Assembly: GCF_001467745.1 (NCBI RefSeq)
Contig: NZ_LNYG01000012.1
Location: 27,344-80,985 of the forward strand
Length of the DNA: 53,642 nt
Direction of reading: 5' to 3'
DNA from: Legionella jamestowniensis
GTDB lineage: Bacteria > Pseudomonadota > Gammaproteobacteria > Legionellales > Legionellaceae
The first letter of the stretch is position 1, and every line of letters begins with the position of its first letter. The position numbers and the translations under genes were made by a program. This document shows, in pieces, positions 34,140 through 43,941 of the stretch. The notes beneath the pieces are model-generated. The model did no database searches. It worked only from the letters and a program-made list of their open reading frames with translations, and had not been told where the DNA came from.

Positions 34140-36914
34140 ATGAAATTATTCAGCCAAGTAAGTGACTGGCTGTTAGGACAACCCAATAAACCAGCATTAA
34201 CGCAACAAAACATAAAAAAAAGATTTGAGAATCCCTTCCCTTCCTTTGCCAATCAATTGTCCATGGTGGATTTCAATGATGAACTCAATCTCTTTTTACT
34301 CAATGATGGAGTCAGCATTGGTTCAGGTTTTGAATTAGCCTCCATTCCAGCAGAGGCTACATCTACTGAACATTTAGACGCTGTATTTAGCAAAATTCGC
34401 GATACGTTTGCCACAGTCGTACCTTTGCACAAAGAAGATCCTTGGGTAATGCAAATGTATGTCAATGACGAATACAGTTTAAAACCTGTTCTTAATCATA
34501 TTCAACAAAGCATTGCACCAGACATTGCTGAAACATCCTTTACTCGTGACTATTTGGCAAGGTTAGATGATCTGTTTTGCAAGATGACAAGACCCGAAGG
34601 CTTGTTTGTTGATCCAAAAACCGATGCACCCTATCGCGGCAGACGAAGACGAATCAGGATTTTGTTTTATCGCCTCTATCAAAAAACGCAAACCACTAGA
34701 GAACTGGCACTTGCCGAGCATCAGGAAGTCATTGCTCAGATTGAAAGCAAATTACTATCACCTGGTCTTCAACTAAAACAACTAACCGGTAAAGATTATT
34801 ATCAGTGGTTGGTGCGGTGGTTTGCAGCTAACGCTGAAGAACTACTAGCTCGTTTTCCTTACCCTAAAGACAAAAAACCAGCAGGCTATACCTTAAGCCA
34901 GAATATTTTGTTTCATGAACCGCAAAGTGATGAGCATGGGTTTATATTTGATGAGATGATTCATCGTATTCTTTATATCGATGGTCTAAAAGAAGCACCT
35001 GAAATTGGTCTTTTATCTCGTGAAAAACCACAAGCCAATCCCAAACACCGATACGCACTTTTAGATAAGTTACCAGAGGGTGCTACCTACACTATTCAGG
35101 TTGTCTTTGAAAATGATGAAGCCTTAGATGCGCATCTGATGCGTCTTGAAAAAGGCATCGTAGGAACAAGCCTTAAACCCTCACAAGTCAGAGAAGATAT
35201 CAAAACTGCACGAGATGAATTGTCTATAGGAAACCGTCTGTTTTGGGTTAATCAATCTATTTTTTATCGTGCCAACACAAAGGACCAGGCAGTACGCATT
35301 GAAAAAGAACTAAAAGAATTATTTATTGAGGCCAAAATGCCTTTGATTTCTTCTTGTTTCGACATTCATCCCATTAACAGTTATCTCAATGCTCTACCTT
35401 TTAATTTCATCCCACAATACGCACGCCAATACTTGCGCTTTGACCGATTGATGTATGCGTCCGAATTAGCCTCTTTACTGCCTGTGTATGGACGCAACCA
35501 AGGAGCAAGACATCTTCCCTGTTTCACCTTCTTTAACCGTTTGGGAGAACCAGTACTCTTTGATGTGTTGCATCATGATTTTATCAGCCAAAACTCCCAC
35601 ATGGCCTTGTTCGCCAATTCCGGTGGCGGCAAATCAGTGGCTACTGGCTGGATGATTAATTCGTTGATGGCCACTAAAAATGCCCGCATCATTCTATTTG
35701 AAATGGGGAATTCCTTTGACCGCATGCTTATTCATGCCAAAGCACATGGCAAAAATACAAAGCAGTTATTACTGAGCAATAAGAAAAATGAAGCTGTTCC
35801 ATTAAATCCTTTTTGTGAGGCCTATAAAGCCATTCCTGAAATCACTGACAATCTAAATCCTGAGCAAGCAGCTTTAATTGCACAAAAAATCATGGCACTC
35901 AAAGAAAATCTCGAACAGCCTGCCAGTTCGGAAGATTTAGCCTGTGATGATGGCTCTCGCTCATATCTCGCAGAATTGGCTTTAGCATTACGTACCATGA
36001 TTACAGAAGCCAATGCACTAGAAGAAGAACAATTTACCTTAGCTGATGAAACATTGTTAATTGAAGTCTTAAGTGATGCCATCTTAACGTCTTTTAATCA
36101 TGACATACCGCAAATGCTGACTGAGCATATTGTAAGTAGCTTTAAGCGGCGACTGGATAAAGAAACGGTTCCTCGCAAAAAAGACCGTATTTTGGATATG
36201 CACGACCGATTAAACAGTTATGTCATTAACAGCGCTAAATCACGCTTTTTTAATGTGCCGACTGAACCTTTAGGAGATTTTGATATCTTTCATATTGATA
36301 TTTCCGCGATTAAAGATGATACCGGAAAGCTCGCTTTAGTGATGGTGTCTTTATTACCAAGAATATTGGCTATGGCAGAAGCCACTCAAAACGACAACAG
36401 ACCAACCTTTCTTTTTATTGATGAATCTCATTTGCAATTTCAAATTCCTTCAGTGGTGGCCGTATGTTTACTGGTTGCCAAAGTAGCCAGAAAATTAGGT
36501 CTTTGGCTGGTTGCTATTACCCAAAACGTCACTGATATGAATTCGGAAAAAGCCACCAAGATTTTATCGCTAATTGAAACCTGGATTTTATTAGGCCTTG
36601 ATGAAAAGGAAATTAGCGATGTCAAACGATTTAAATCATTAACTCCGCAACAAGAAGCTTTAATTAGAGATATTGATTCACAAAAAGGATTATATGCAGA
36701 AGCAGTTTTATTAGGCTCACGTTATCAAGGTTTATTTCGTGTCATTCCACCTCGCTACTTACTTGCTCTTTTAATGACTGAAAAATCAGAAAAAGCACAA
36801 CGCCATTCCCTGGAGAAACAACATGATGTCCTTAAAGCCGCAGAACTGCTTGCCAACCTTCTCGAAAATAAAAAACAAAGCAAAAATCATGATGTTTATT
36901 TCTATGATGATTAG
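34140..36914 (+). CDS. traC: VirB4/TraC-type conjugative ATPase (TIGR03744, PFL_4706)
   Basis: The 924-residue protein has Walker A FANSGGGKSVATGW near residue 495 and Walker B TFLFIDESHLQF near 760, followed by a conserved AITQNVTDM region. VirB4-type ATPases power pilus assembly and substrate transfer at the inner membrane. AGAGG precedes the ATG. Its end overlaps the TraU-like gene by 92 nt. Confidence 0.93.
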   Translation: MKLFSQVSDWLLGQPNKPALTQQNIKKRFENPFPSFANQLSMVDFNDELNLFLLNDGVSIGSGFELASIPAEATSTEHLDAVFSKIRDTFATVVPLHKEDPWVMQMYVNDEYSLKPVLNHIQQSIAPDIAETSFTRDYLARLDDLFCKMTRPEGLFVDPKTDAPYRGRRRRIRILFYRLYQKTQTTRELALAEHQEVIAQIESKLLSPGLQLKQLTGKDYYQWLVRWFAANAEELLARFPYPKDKKPAGYTLSQNILFHEPQSDEHGFIFDEMIHRILYIDGLKEAPEIGLLSREKPQANPKHRYALLDKLPEGATYTIQVVFENDEALDAHLMRLEKGIVGTSLKPSQVREDIKTARDELSIGNRLFWVNQSIFYRANTKDQAVRIEKELKELFIEAKMPLISSCFDIHPINSYLNALPFNFIPQYARQYLRFDRLMYASELASLLPVYGRNQGARHLPCFTFFNRLGEPVLFDVLHHDFISQNSHMALFANSGGGKSVATGWMINSLMATKNARIILFEMGNSFDRMLIHAKAHGKNTKQLLLSNKKNEAVPLNPFCEAYKAIPEITDNLNPEQAALIAQKIMALKENLEQPASSEDLACDDGSRSYLAELALALRTMITEANALEEEQFTLADETLLIEVLSDAILTSFNHDIPQMLTEHIVSSFKRRLDKETVPRKKDRILDMHDRLNSYVINSAKSRFFNVPTEPLGDFDIFHIDISAIKDDTGKLALVMVSLLPRILAMAEATQNDNRPTFLFIDESHLQFQIPSVVAVCLLVAKVARKLGLWLVAITQNVTDMNSEKATKILSLIETWILLGLDEKEISDVKRFKSLTPQQEALIRDIDSQKGLYAEAVLLGSRYQGLFRVIPPRYLLALLMTEKSEKAQRHSLEKQHDVLKAAELLANLLENKKQSKNHDVYFYDD

Positions 36915-37884
36915 CTTACCCATCCATGCCAAAGAAAGCATAGAGCCACCCCATCCTATTAGCAGTTTTGGTATTGCCACCAAGGTATTGGGCAGGATCT
37001 TTACCAACAGTCACTACAAGGTAATTGGTTCCTGTACTTGGGCAGTAGGAAAACTTCCGCCTAAGCTGGTAGCTGTTCCTGCAATCGAGCAGTTTTTACC
37101 TGACTTAATTGTCACAGTGGCCAATCGCCCTGAAACCAATCCATGGATTGAAGCACGTGCACTTTATGAAAATCCGGCAAGCCAAGCCTTGTATCAAAAA
37201 ACCTATCTACTAGCGACTGGTTCAGCGCTAGGTTTTGGCGATGATGCAGGACAAACCTCAGCCATGCACATCAATGAAGAACGCACACGGGTTGTAGATG
37301 TAATTGGCAGTCCAGCAGGTCTTTATCGTTTCCCTTATTTGTCACATAAACCTGAAACACGTTTTGGTTCTCCCTACTACATCAGTGAGGCTGATGCCGT
37401 GTCAGACCGCACAGAGCTTGCTGAAATTGCTTATATGGCAACTCATCCTCATCTGTTATTCAACCATGACATAGGCTCTACAACACAGTCGTGGGGACAT
37501 GAAATCCCAAGGATTATGCGAGTCACGCAGCCCTCACGCTTTAGAGCATCCGTTGTTGCAGCCCTTCATGCAGCAGACATCGTGACCAATAAAAACAGTC
37601 TTCATGTGACCCAGAGCACCAGTAATTCTTGTGGGGCTAATTGCGTAGTAGCCAATGTCATATTCGATGGGCACAACAAAAACATCATCTGGCAGGAAGT
37701 ATATCCCAAAAACCGCAACCTCAACTTTAATGATACCAGCGATATGGGTGTAGAAGATGACAAAGCAGGTAATGGGAATTATGTCTTTGTAGTTTGGCGA
37801 AAATATCGAGGCTGTATCGCCCATGAAGGGAAATTGCTTCGCGCACTGTCATTCCCCAAAGTGGGGCATCCTCAAAAACGATAG
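36823..37884 (+). CDS. TraU-like ICE protein, TIGR03756 (PFL_4710)
   Basis: The 353-residue protein has the TraU pattern HYKVIGSCTWAVGKLPPKLV, a long conserved periplasmic body and paired Cys near CGANC. The start at 36823 has GGAG 8 nt upstream, inside the ATPase gene; this gives a longer front before the signal-like segment MMFISMMISLPIHAKE. A shorter start at 36889 would begin the signal peptide directly but lacks a binding site. It is a periplasmic mating-pair component. The PFL_4709-type gene often found before it is missing here. Confidence 0.85.
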   Translation: MMSLKPQNCLPTFSKIKNKAKIMMFISMMISLPIHAKESIEPPHPISSFGIATKVLGRIFTNSHYKVIGSCTWAVGKLPPKLVAVPAIEQFLPDLIVTVANRPETNPWIEARALYENPASQALYQKTYLLATGSALGFGDDAGQTSAMHINEERTRVVDVIGSPAGLYRFPYLSHKPETRFGSPYYISEADAVSDRTELAEIAYMATHPHLLFNHDIGSTTQSWGHEIPRIMRVTQPSRFRASVVAALHAADIVTNKNSLHVTQSTSNSCGANCVVANVIFDGHNKNIIWQEVYPKNRNLNFNDTSDMGVEDDKAGNGNYVFVVWRKYRGCIAHEGKLLRALSFPKVGHPQKR

Positions 37885-37893
37885 GAGTTAATC

Positions 37894-39276
37894 ATGCACA
37901 AACTGTCTATGTCTTTACTTACATTAATGCTACCAAAAATGCTCTTTGCCAGTTCTTTTATGCCTAATGAATCGGATTATTATTACAAGTTGGGTGGCTC
38001 ATCCAATCTATATGTACCCCCTGTTAATAATGACCAAACCATCACTATTGGTGGTAATGTCGATGGGCGACTTGGCTTTACCTGTAATGGATTTAATCCT
38101 GTAGTCTCTATTACCAATACCTTTCAGGATATGAAGTCTTCTGTCATGAATATTCCTGGCGGTATTATTGATAACCTCAAAGGATCTGTTGCCGGCTTTC
38201 CACTGTATAAACTACAACAATCCATGCCTGCGCTTTATAACGTACTGCAAAATACGGCCAGCTACGCGCAGAATGAATTTAGCGTCAAAGTAAAAGATTG
38301 CCAGGATGTGAAAAAGACTCTGGAAGAGGGTCAATCACCTATGGAAAGTATGCTTTCTGTGTCTGATAGTCAGGGCTGGCTTGAGGCAGCAAAACGAGCG
38401 AAAACTGAAAATGTGGATGTGACTTCAACGGCTAAAAGTATTGCTAAAAAACGAGACGAATATGGACTGCCCTGGATAGGTCGGGAAAGCGGAAATGCTG
38501 GTGGAACATACCAACGGCCTATCAAAGTCATTAACGATGTAGTCATTGCAGGTTACAACATTTTACTAAATCGCAAACCGCTTAATAATGAGAAGAAGCC
38601 AGATACCAAAACACCCATGACGCACACTTGGCCAACACCAACGGATGCAAGTCTTTGGGCTGTTAAAGTATTAGGTGATATTCATGTAAGCACCGCCACC
38701 GATGCAGATAAAACCAAACACGATGCCAAAGCTGGCATTGGATTATCCGCGTTATTACAAAGTTGCGACAGCTCCAACACCTGTACTTCGAATGTATCTA
38801 AAGCACTGTGGAATCTAGTAGACAAAAAATGGCCATTGACTGAAGAAAAACTCAAAATGGTTAGTGCATCCAATTTGATGATTACAGATGAAATCATTAT
38901 CACCATACAACGTATGCCGCGTGAAGAACAAATCTTGACTGTTTCCAAATTGGCTGAGGAAATTGCTGTACAAAACATGCTCGATAAAGCCTTGATGATG
39001 CGCCGTATTTTACAAGCTGGTTTACAAGTACAAGAAGTACAAAACTTAAAGCCAGCGCTTGATATGGTGAAATTTGCCTTAAAGAAACTCGATGATGACA
39101 TTCATTCTTTAGCTTTTGAAAGTGAAGTTCGTAAAAAAATGATGACTGAAACCCTAGGTCTTTTGATGGATATGCGAGGTAGCGATATAGCCAAGGGCTT
39201 GCTTGGTGATGACCATGAACAATCGCAAGTTAAAAATGGCGCAGTCTATGCGAAACCTGATTCCAAAGGAGCATAA
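37894..39276 (+). CDS. ICE protein, TIGR03755 (PFL_4711) family, TraH-like
   Basis: The 460-residue secreted protein has a signal peptide (about residues 1-19), the family start LGGSSNLYVPPVN and GGNVDGRLGFTCNGFNP, and a helical C-terminal half. It probably works with TraU- and TraG-like proteins in mating-pair formation. It ends 1 nt before the TraG gene. Confidence 0.85.
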   Translation: MHKLSMSLLTLMLPKMLFASSFMPNESDYYYKLGGSSNLYVPPVNNDQTITIGGNVDGRLGFTCNGFNPVVSITNTFQDMKSSVMNIPGGIIDNLKGSVAGFPLYKLQQSMPALYNVLQNTASYAQNEFSVKVKDCQDVKKTLEEGQSPMESMLSVSDSQGWLEAAKRAKTENVDVTSTAKSIAKKRDEYGLPWIGRESGNAGGTYQRPIKVINDVVIAGYNILLNRKPLNNEKKPDTKTPMTHTWPTPTDASLWAVKVLGDIHVSTATDADKTKHDAKAGIGLSALLQSCDSSNTCTSNVSKALWNLVDKKWPLTEEKLKMVSASNLMITDEIIITIQRMPREEQILTVSKLAEEIAVQNMLDKALMMRRILQAGLQVQEVQNLKPALDMVKFALKKLDDDIHSLAFESEVRKKMMTETLGLLMDMRGSDIAKGLLGDDHEQSQVKNGAVYAKPDSKGA

Positions 39277-39277
39277 G

Positions 39278-40846
39278 ATGGTCGTATTTAGCCCTTTATC
39301 CTTGTACACCACCTATTTGGGCTGGCAGCAATATGAGGTAATTTTTAATGCCCTGTGGCAAACCGGGTTGTTATACCTTGGTTTTCTTATGGTAGGGTAT
39401 CGATTCTTAAAAAATGTGCTGGCACCTTCTGGTGCCACACATCACGCGGCAGAGTATGCCTTGAATCATTTTCTTTATGAATTGGCAATTACTTTTTTGA
39501 TTTGCGGCATCTTTATCTACCCCTGTGTGCCATTGGAAGAAAAAGCTATGAGTTTCAAACCCATGTGCGGTATAAAAAAAGGAACAGATGCAAAAACTTC
39601 TACTTTAAAAGATACAGGTACTACTTATGATGAAGCATTTGCAGACGTACTGACCCCCAATGTCAAAATGCCTATTGGTTTTGCACTCTTGCAAAATTAC
39701 ATATCAGGGATTACCTACGGCTTGATGAAAGTGACGGGTTGCACCGACAGCTTACAAGCGATTGAAGGCGATTTAATTTCCACCTATTTACCTGCCGATG
39801 TACGTGAACAAGCATTGAATTTTCACAGACAATGCTTCCTTGAGGCCAGAAGTCAATATCACAATGAACCGCACGACAAAACCAAGGTCAATGACATTTT
39901 AAAAAAATACGGTGGTGAGGAGGATTTAAAATGGGTGGGTTCCAAAGTCTATCAAACACTATACTATGATAAAATTTACGCAAGACAACCTGTACCAGGC
40001 TTTACCTTTAACGAAGCCCCCAACAAAAATCTCGAAAAAGCAGCAGAACGTGGTGATATTGATGCCAAGCATCTGCCAGAGCAAGGTTATCCCACCTGCA
40101 ATCAATGGTGGAAAAAGCTCAAAACAGATTTGGTGCAAGTAGCCAATAACGCCAGTGTCTTTGACAGCCACCTGAATTACTACGCGGTTTTAGACAGGGT
40201 ACGCACGTTCAAAAATAACCATCCTAAAGCTTGGGGTTCGCAGTTAAGCTCAGAAGACTACATTGCCAAGATGTTGCTTAATGACAGTCGCGACATGCAG
40301 GCTAACAGTATGAAAAACCTAATGGGAAATACCAATGGGGCTTTTGGTGGTGCCATTTCTCATGGGTTAGTAAATATTGGGCAATTAACAAAATCTTGGG
40401 TCTCAACGCCGTTAAAACGTGAAGCAATTATGCAAACACTACCTGTCATGCAGGCCTTTTTGTATTTCTTCCTGATTATCTTGACTCCTGTGATTTTGGC
40501 TTTAAGTGGTTATAACCCTAAGGCGTTAGGCAGCATTTGCGGTCTGTTTATAATGACGATTTTCCTGCAATACCTGTGGCATCTGGTAGGTTTTGTCGAG
40601 CGCAGTGTGCTTGATCCTTTAGGACAAAACGATGCCATTGCAGCCATGCGCAATATGGCGGTTTTATTCTACTTTATTGCACCCATGTTACTCTTAAAAC
40701 TATCCAGTCATTTTGGTGGAGAAGCAGGGGCAGCCCTTGGTGCATTGGTTAATGACGCAGCACAACACAGTAACAAAGTTGCTAACTCAGGTGTGGATAC
40801 CATCAAGCAAGGGGCAAAAATAGCCAGCATGGGGAAAGTAAAGTGA
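39278..40846 (+). CDS. traG: TraG-like mating-pair stabilisation protein (N-terminal domain type)
   Basis: The 522-residue protein has membrane segments at the front and around residues 375-480 and a large periplasmic loop between them (CNQWWKKLKTDLVQVAN region). It matches the TraG N-terminal family that closes these mating operons. Start ATG 39278 has AAAGGAG upstream; an in-frame ATG at 39203 lies inside the preceding gene. Confidence 0.88.
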   Translation: MVVFSPLSLYTTYLGWQQYEVIFNALWQTGLLYLGFLMVGYRFLKNVLAPSGATHHAAEYALNHFLYELAITFLICGIFIYPCVPLEEKAMSFKPMCGIKKGTDAKTSTLKDTGTTYDEAFADVLTPNVKMPIGFALLQNYISGITYGLMKVTGCTDSLQAIEGDLISTYLPADVREQALNFHRQCFLEARSQYHNEPHDKTKVNDILKKYGGEEDLKWVGSKVYQTLYYDKIYARQPVPGFTFNEAPNKNLEKAAERGDIDAKHLPEQGYPTCNQWWKKLKTDLVQVANNASVFDSHLNYYAVLDRVRTFKNNHPKAWGSQLSSEDYIAKMLLNDSRDMQANSMKNLMGNTNGAFGGAISHGLVNIGQLTKSWVSTPLKREAIMQTLPVMQAFLYFFLIILTPVILALSGYNPKALGSICGLFIMTIFLQYLWHLVGFVERSVLDPLGQNDAIAAMRNMAVLFYFIAPMLLLKLSSHFGGEAGAALGALVNDAAQHSNKVANSGVDTIKQGAKIASMGKVK

Positions 40847-40848
40847 AG

Positions 40849-41073
40849 CTAGTCTCCATGAATATGTCTGGCGTACTCAGAGCCACTGATTGCACCGTCT
40901 TCATAAAGTTCCGTTGCCTTCATCGCAACATAGTGTGGTTTATCTTTTTCATCAGAAGCAAAGACAACGATCGCTTGCAAAACAAGAAGACTTATCTTGC
41001 CAAATATTTTCAATCCCGTCCAAATCACCGACTGTACTGGGGTGTTCTTCCTAATCATAAGGAGTTTTTCCAT
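40849..41073 (-). CDS. Small membrane protein on the opposite strand, 74 aa
   Basis: The product has one membrane segment (WTGLKIFGKISLLVLQAIVVF) and a short C-terminal helix pair (MKATELYEDGAISGSEYARH) reminiscent of SHOCT-type tails. It is the only minus-strand gene in the transfer cluster, and its ATG shares the CATG tetramer at 41071-41074 with the start of the next plus-strand gene. Protein-like composition favours this strand over the opposite frame. Its stop abuts the TraG gene end. Confidence 0.6.
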   Translation of the reverse strand: MEKLLMIRKNTPVQSVIWTGLKIFGKISLLVLQAIVVFASDEKDKPHYVAMKATELYEDGAISGSEYARHIHGD

Positions 41074-41404
41074 GTTAAATAATTGGTTTTATAAATCCAT
41101 TATAGGCATAAGCAAATTCATTCTGCCAGTGGTATTACTTTTGTTGTTAGCACCTCAATTGATGCGATTTAGTACTGAGCTTAGCAGCATGAATGACTTT
41201 TTCAAAATCCATCAAGTAGGTTTTTTACTCTGCCATATGCTGTTTTATATAGCTCTGTATTTGGCTTGGCCAAAACTGATTACAGGCATGGTAAACCGAC
41301 GCCAAGATGAACTTGATGAAGCCCAAATTAAATTGGCTTTGCAAGCCAAATACTACCTACTTGCAGCACTAATCTTTTTTGAATTACTGATTTGGTGGAG
41401 ATAA
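41072..41404 (+). CDS. Small ICE inner-membrane protein, 110 aa
   Basis: The protein has two or three hydrophobic segments and a charged loop (NRRQDELDEAQIKLALQAKY). AAGGAG lies about 8 nt before ATG 41072, within the divergent small gene. It lies 3 nt before traD and is likely co-transcribed with it, perhaps a TraD partner. I do not recognise a named family. Confidence 0.7.
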   Translation: MLNNWFYKSIIGISKFILPVVLLLLLAPQLMRFSTELSSMNDFFKIHQVGFLLCHMLFYIALYLAWPKLITGMVNRRQDELDEAQIKLALQAKYYLLAALIFFELLIWWR

Positions 41405-41407
41405 ATC

Positions 41408-43414
41408 ATGAGCCAATATCCCGTTGAAAACCTTTTGCGTGAACCCACTGAATTCTATACCTTCCTAACCTGTACTTCACTGGCATGGCTTACTGTCGCT
41501 CAACCACACCTGTTTCTACTCACACAAAACATGGGAGTCTATGCAGCACTTAGCCTTATGATATTGGGTCTAGTTAGAGGATACCAGGCCTTCCGCATCA
41601 AGCGTTATCACCGCAGACTTATTGCTATGCCTTATTATGCTTTGTCCACCACGGAAGTGCCATTATCCAAGAAATGGTTATTTCTTGGGAAAGGGTTTCG
41701 TTGGTTGCCTCATCATACGCAGCGATTACATCAAATTAAACAAATTAGAAATGAATTATTTATGCAACGAAATACGTGCTATCGCAAAGTACGTGATTAT
41801 TGCAAAAACCACGAAAGTTCATTATTAACCCAACTGTTTAATACCCCATCAAGATTTAATCCATTCAAACCTGATCCGCCTGTAGGTGGCAGCTCATACC
41901 TCCATGGGTTGGGTGAAAAAGATAGTTCCGTCTATATCCCGCATGAAGTTCGAGTTGGTCATACTTTTGTAGTGGGCACAACTCGAGTTGGTAAAACACG
42001 CCTAGCAAGCATCCTAATCAATCAGGATATTAGAAATGGCGATGCAGTGATTGTCGTTGACCCCAAAGGAGATTTAGATTTAGTTCGTGATATGTACTCA
42101 GCCTGCAAGGCTAGTGGCAGATTACATGATTTTAAAGTGGTGCATTTAGGTTTTCCTGAATTGTCTGCTCACTACAATCCGCTCAAAAACTATGATCAAG
42201 TCAGTGAGGTTGCTACACGTGTTACCGATGCGATTCAAGCTGAGGGCGAAGGAAAACAGTTTGCAGCCTTTGCATGGAAATACGTGAACATTGTAGCGAT
42301 CTGCCTTGAAGAAATGAAACAACTTATTTCTTATACTTCTATAGGGTTTTACATCAATCGATTAGATCAACTACTAATGGCATACTCTGATGCCATACTC
42401 CCCACACATGATCCAAATTATCATGAAAAAATAGAAGAAATCATCGCTAATAATGATTGCCGTGTAGATAAATACGGCAATACTCCGCCACCTATGAGCC
42501 GCTCAAAGGCGGTGGTGAAATATTTACAAGAGCATATCAGTAAAACCATCACCTCAGGCAACGTTGAAAGCCTTCATGATCAAGTACTCATTGATCTGTT
42601 TGATGCGGCCATCATGGACAAAAATTATTACGATAAAATCACGGCCAGTGTCGGCCCTGTGTTATCAGAAATTAATAAAAGTAATGCATCAAAGATCTTT
42701 TCATTTCATAAAAGCAATTGTGAAATAGAATTGATGAGTGCAATAAAAAACAAACAAGTCATCTATATCGGGCTGGATAGCTTAACAAACCCTAATATCG
42801 CCCAAGCAGTCGGTAAAGCTTTTTTGTCAGATTTAGTATCCACTGCTGGAAAAATATATAAGGAAAGTAACGCGAATTACCGCCTCAATCTCCATTGCGA
42901 TGAGCTTTCTGAAATTATCCAAAACTCGTTTGTAAAAATTTTGAATAAAGCAGGTGGGGCTGGTTTTCAAGTCACCGCGTATGCTCAGACCAAACAAGAT
43001 ATGGAGGTGGCACTGGGCTCAAAAGCCAAAGCAGAAGTGACTGAAGGAAATCTAAATACTCTCATCATGTTACGTGTTAAAAATGAAGAAACAGCCAATT
43101 TATTAGTTAAAGTATTACCAAAAATTGGCGTGATCGAGCATACTCAAGTGTCCATGGTCAACGATACACCCCATGGTGAGAATGGTGTTTATTTTAACAC
43201 CACCAATGAAGATCGAGTACAAACCACCGCGGTACCTATGATTGATGTCAATGACATTATCTCACTGCCCAAAGGGCAGGCCTTTGTTTTAGTGAATGGC
43301 GGAGAGCTGTACAAAGTAAGAATACCCTTACCTGTGAACGATGGATTAGCCCCCAAGGATATCAAAAGCGCTATTCATGCAATTAACCAATTGGATGATA
43401 ACCTTGGAGATTAA
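41408..43414 (+). CDS. traD: TraD-type conjugative coupling protein
   Basis: The 668-residue protein has N-terminal membrane segments (residues about 20-60) and a FtsK/VirD4-type ATPase domain with Walker A VGTTRVGKTRLA near residue 190 and the conserved VIVVDPKGDLDL. A second region (LNLHCDELSEIIQNSFVKIL) carries the acidic Walker B. Coupling proteins bring the relaxase-DNA complex to the mating pore at the inner membrane. It is the last large gene of the transfer operon; no relaxase gene is present next to it or elsewhere in the window. Confidence 0.93.
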   Translation: MSQYPVENLLREPTEFYTFLTCTSLAWLTVAQPHLFLLTQNMGVYAALSLMILGLVRGYQAFRIKRYHRRLIAMPYYALSTTEVPLSKKWLFLGKGFRWLPHHTQRLHQIKQIRNELFMQRNTCYRKVRDYCKNHESSLLTQLFNTPSRFNPFKPDPPVGGSSYLHGLGEKDSSVYIPHEVRVGHTFVVGTTRVGKTRLASILINQDIRNGDAVIVVDPKGDLDLVRDMYSACKASGRLHDFKVVHLGFPELSAHYNPLKNYDQVSEVATRVTDAIQAEGEGKQFAAFAWKYVNIVAICLEEMKQLISYTSIGFYINRLDQLLMAYSDAILPTHDPNYHEKIEEIIANNDCRVDKYGNTPPPMSRSKAVVKYLQEHISKTITSGNVESLHDQVLIDLFDAAIMDKNYYDKITASVGPVLSEINKSNASKIFSFHKSNCEIELMSAIKNKQVIYIGLDSLTNPNIAQAVGKAFLSDLVSTAGKIYKESNANYRLNLHCDELSEIIQNSFVKILNKAGGAGFQVTAYAQTKQDMEVALGSKAKAEVTEGNLNTLIMLRVKNEETANLLVKVLPKIGVIEHTQVSMVNDTPHGENGVYFNTTNEDRVQTTAVPMIDVNDIISLPKGQAFVLVNGGELYKVRIPLPVNDGLAPKDIKSAIHAINQLDDNLGD

Positions 43415-43415
43415 T

Positions 43416-43913
43416 ATGAAAGCAGAAATTACTTTAAACCTTCGTACCCGTGAAGTGTATAAATTATTTGAGAGAAAAATTAATAATGATACTTTATTTA
43501 TCAAAGCTATTTTACATAAGTTCAATAAAATACGCAGCAGCGCCTGTCGTCATACCAATACAAGTAAATCATTATTGGATAGTATGGAGCATCAATTTGT
43601 ACAGGGGATCAAAGTATTCACTCATGAAACAACGCGATACGAACAGCTACTTTATAAAAAGTCAGAATTCAATCAGAAAAAAATAGATTTTACTGCCCAA
43701 TTTCACCCCTCTATCCTAATTACCAACCATCTGGGCATTTTATTAGTTAACTTTATTGACTGTTATGATAAATTAGTCGCAACTATCAAGTTACTGCATT
43801 TAGCAGGATGTTTTTCAAGTGATAGCGACTATTACTTTCACATAAAAAATATTCAAAAAACTGCTAATAAGGTATTGAGTAATGTTTTAGTGGAGCCACT
43901 TAGGAAAAGTTGA
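43416..43913 (+). CDS. AcaB/TIGR03761 (PFL_4669)-like ICE protein
   Basis: The 165-residue protein starts ITLNLRTREVYKLFERK and contains FHPSILITNHLGILLVNFID followed by CYDKLVATIKLLHLAGC, the pattern of the PFL_4669 family (AcaB-type, associated with transcriptional control in conjugative elements). Start ATG 43416 has TTGGAG about 7 nt upstream. It follows traD by 1 nt, so it is co-transcribed. Confidence 0.6.
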   Translation: MKAEITLNLRTREVYKLFERKINNDTLFIKAILHKFNKIRSSACRHTNTSKSLLDSMEHQFVQGIKVFTHETTRYEQLLYKKSEFNQKKIDFTAQFHPSILITNHLGILLVNFIDCYDKLVATIKLLHLAGCFSSDSDYYFHIKNIQKTANKVLSNVLVEPLRKS

Positions 43914-43941
43914 CTTTAAGAATATAATTGGAACACAAAGA

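Noticed and set aside
40843-41082. Plus-strand frame opposite the small 74-residue gene
   Set aside because: Arg/Lys/Cys-rich composition unlike a folded protein; the minus-strand frame has a membrane segment and acidic tail.
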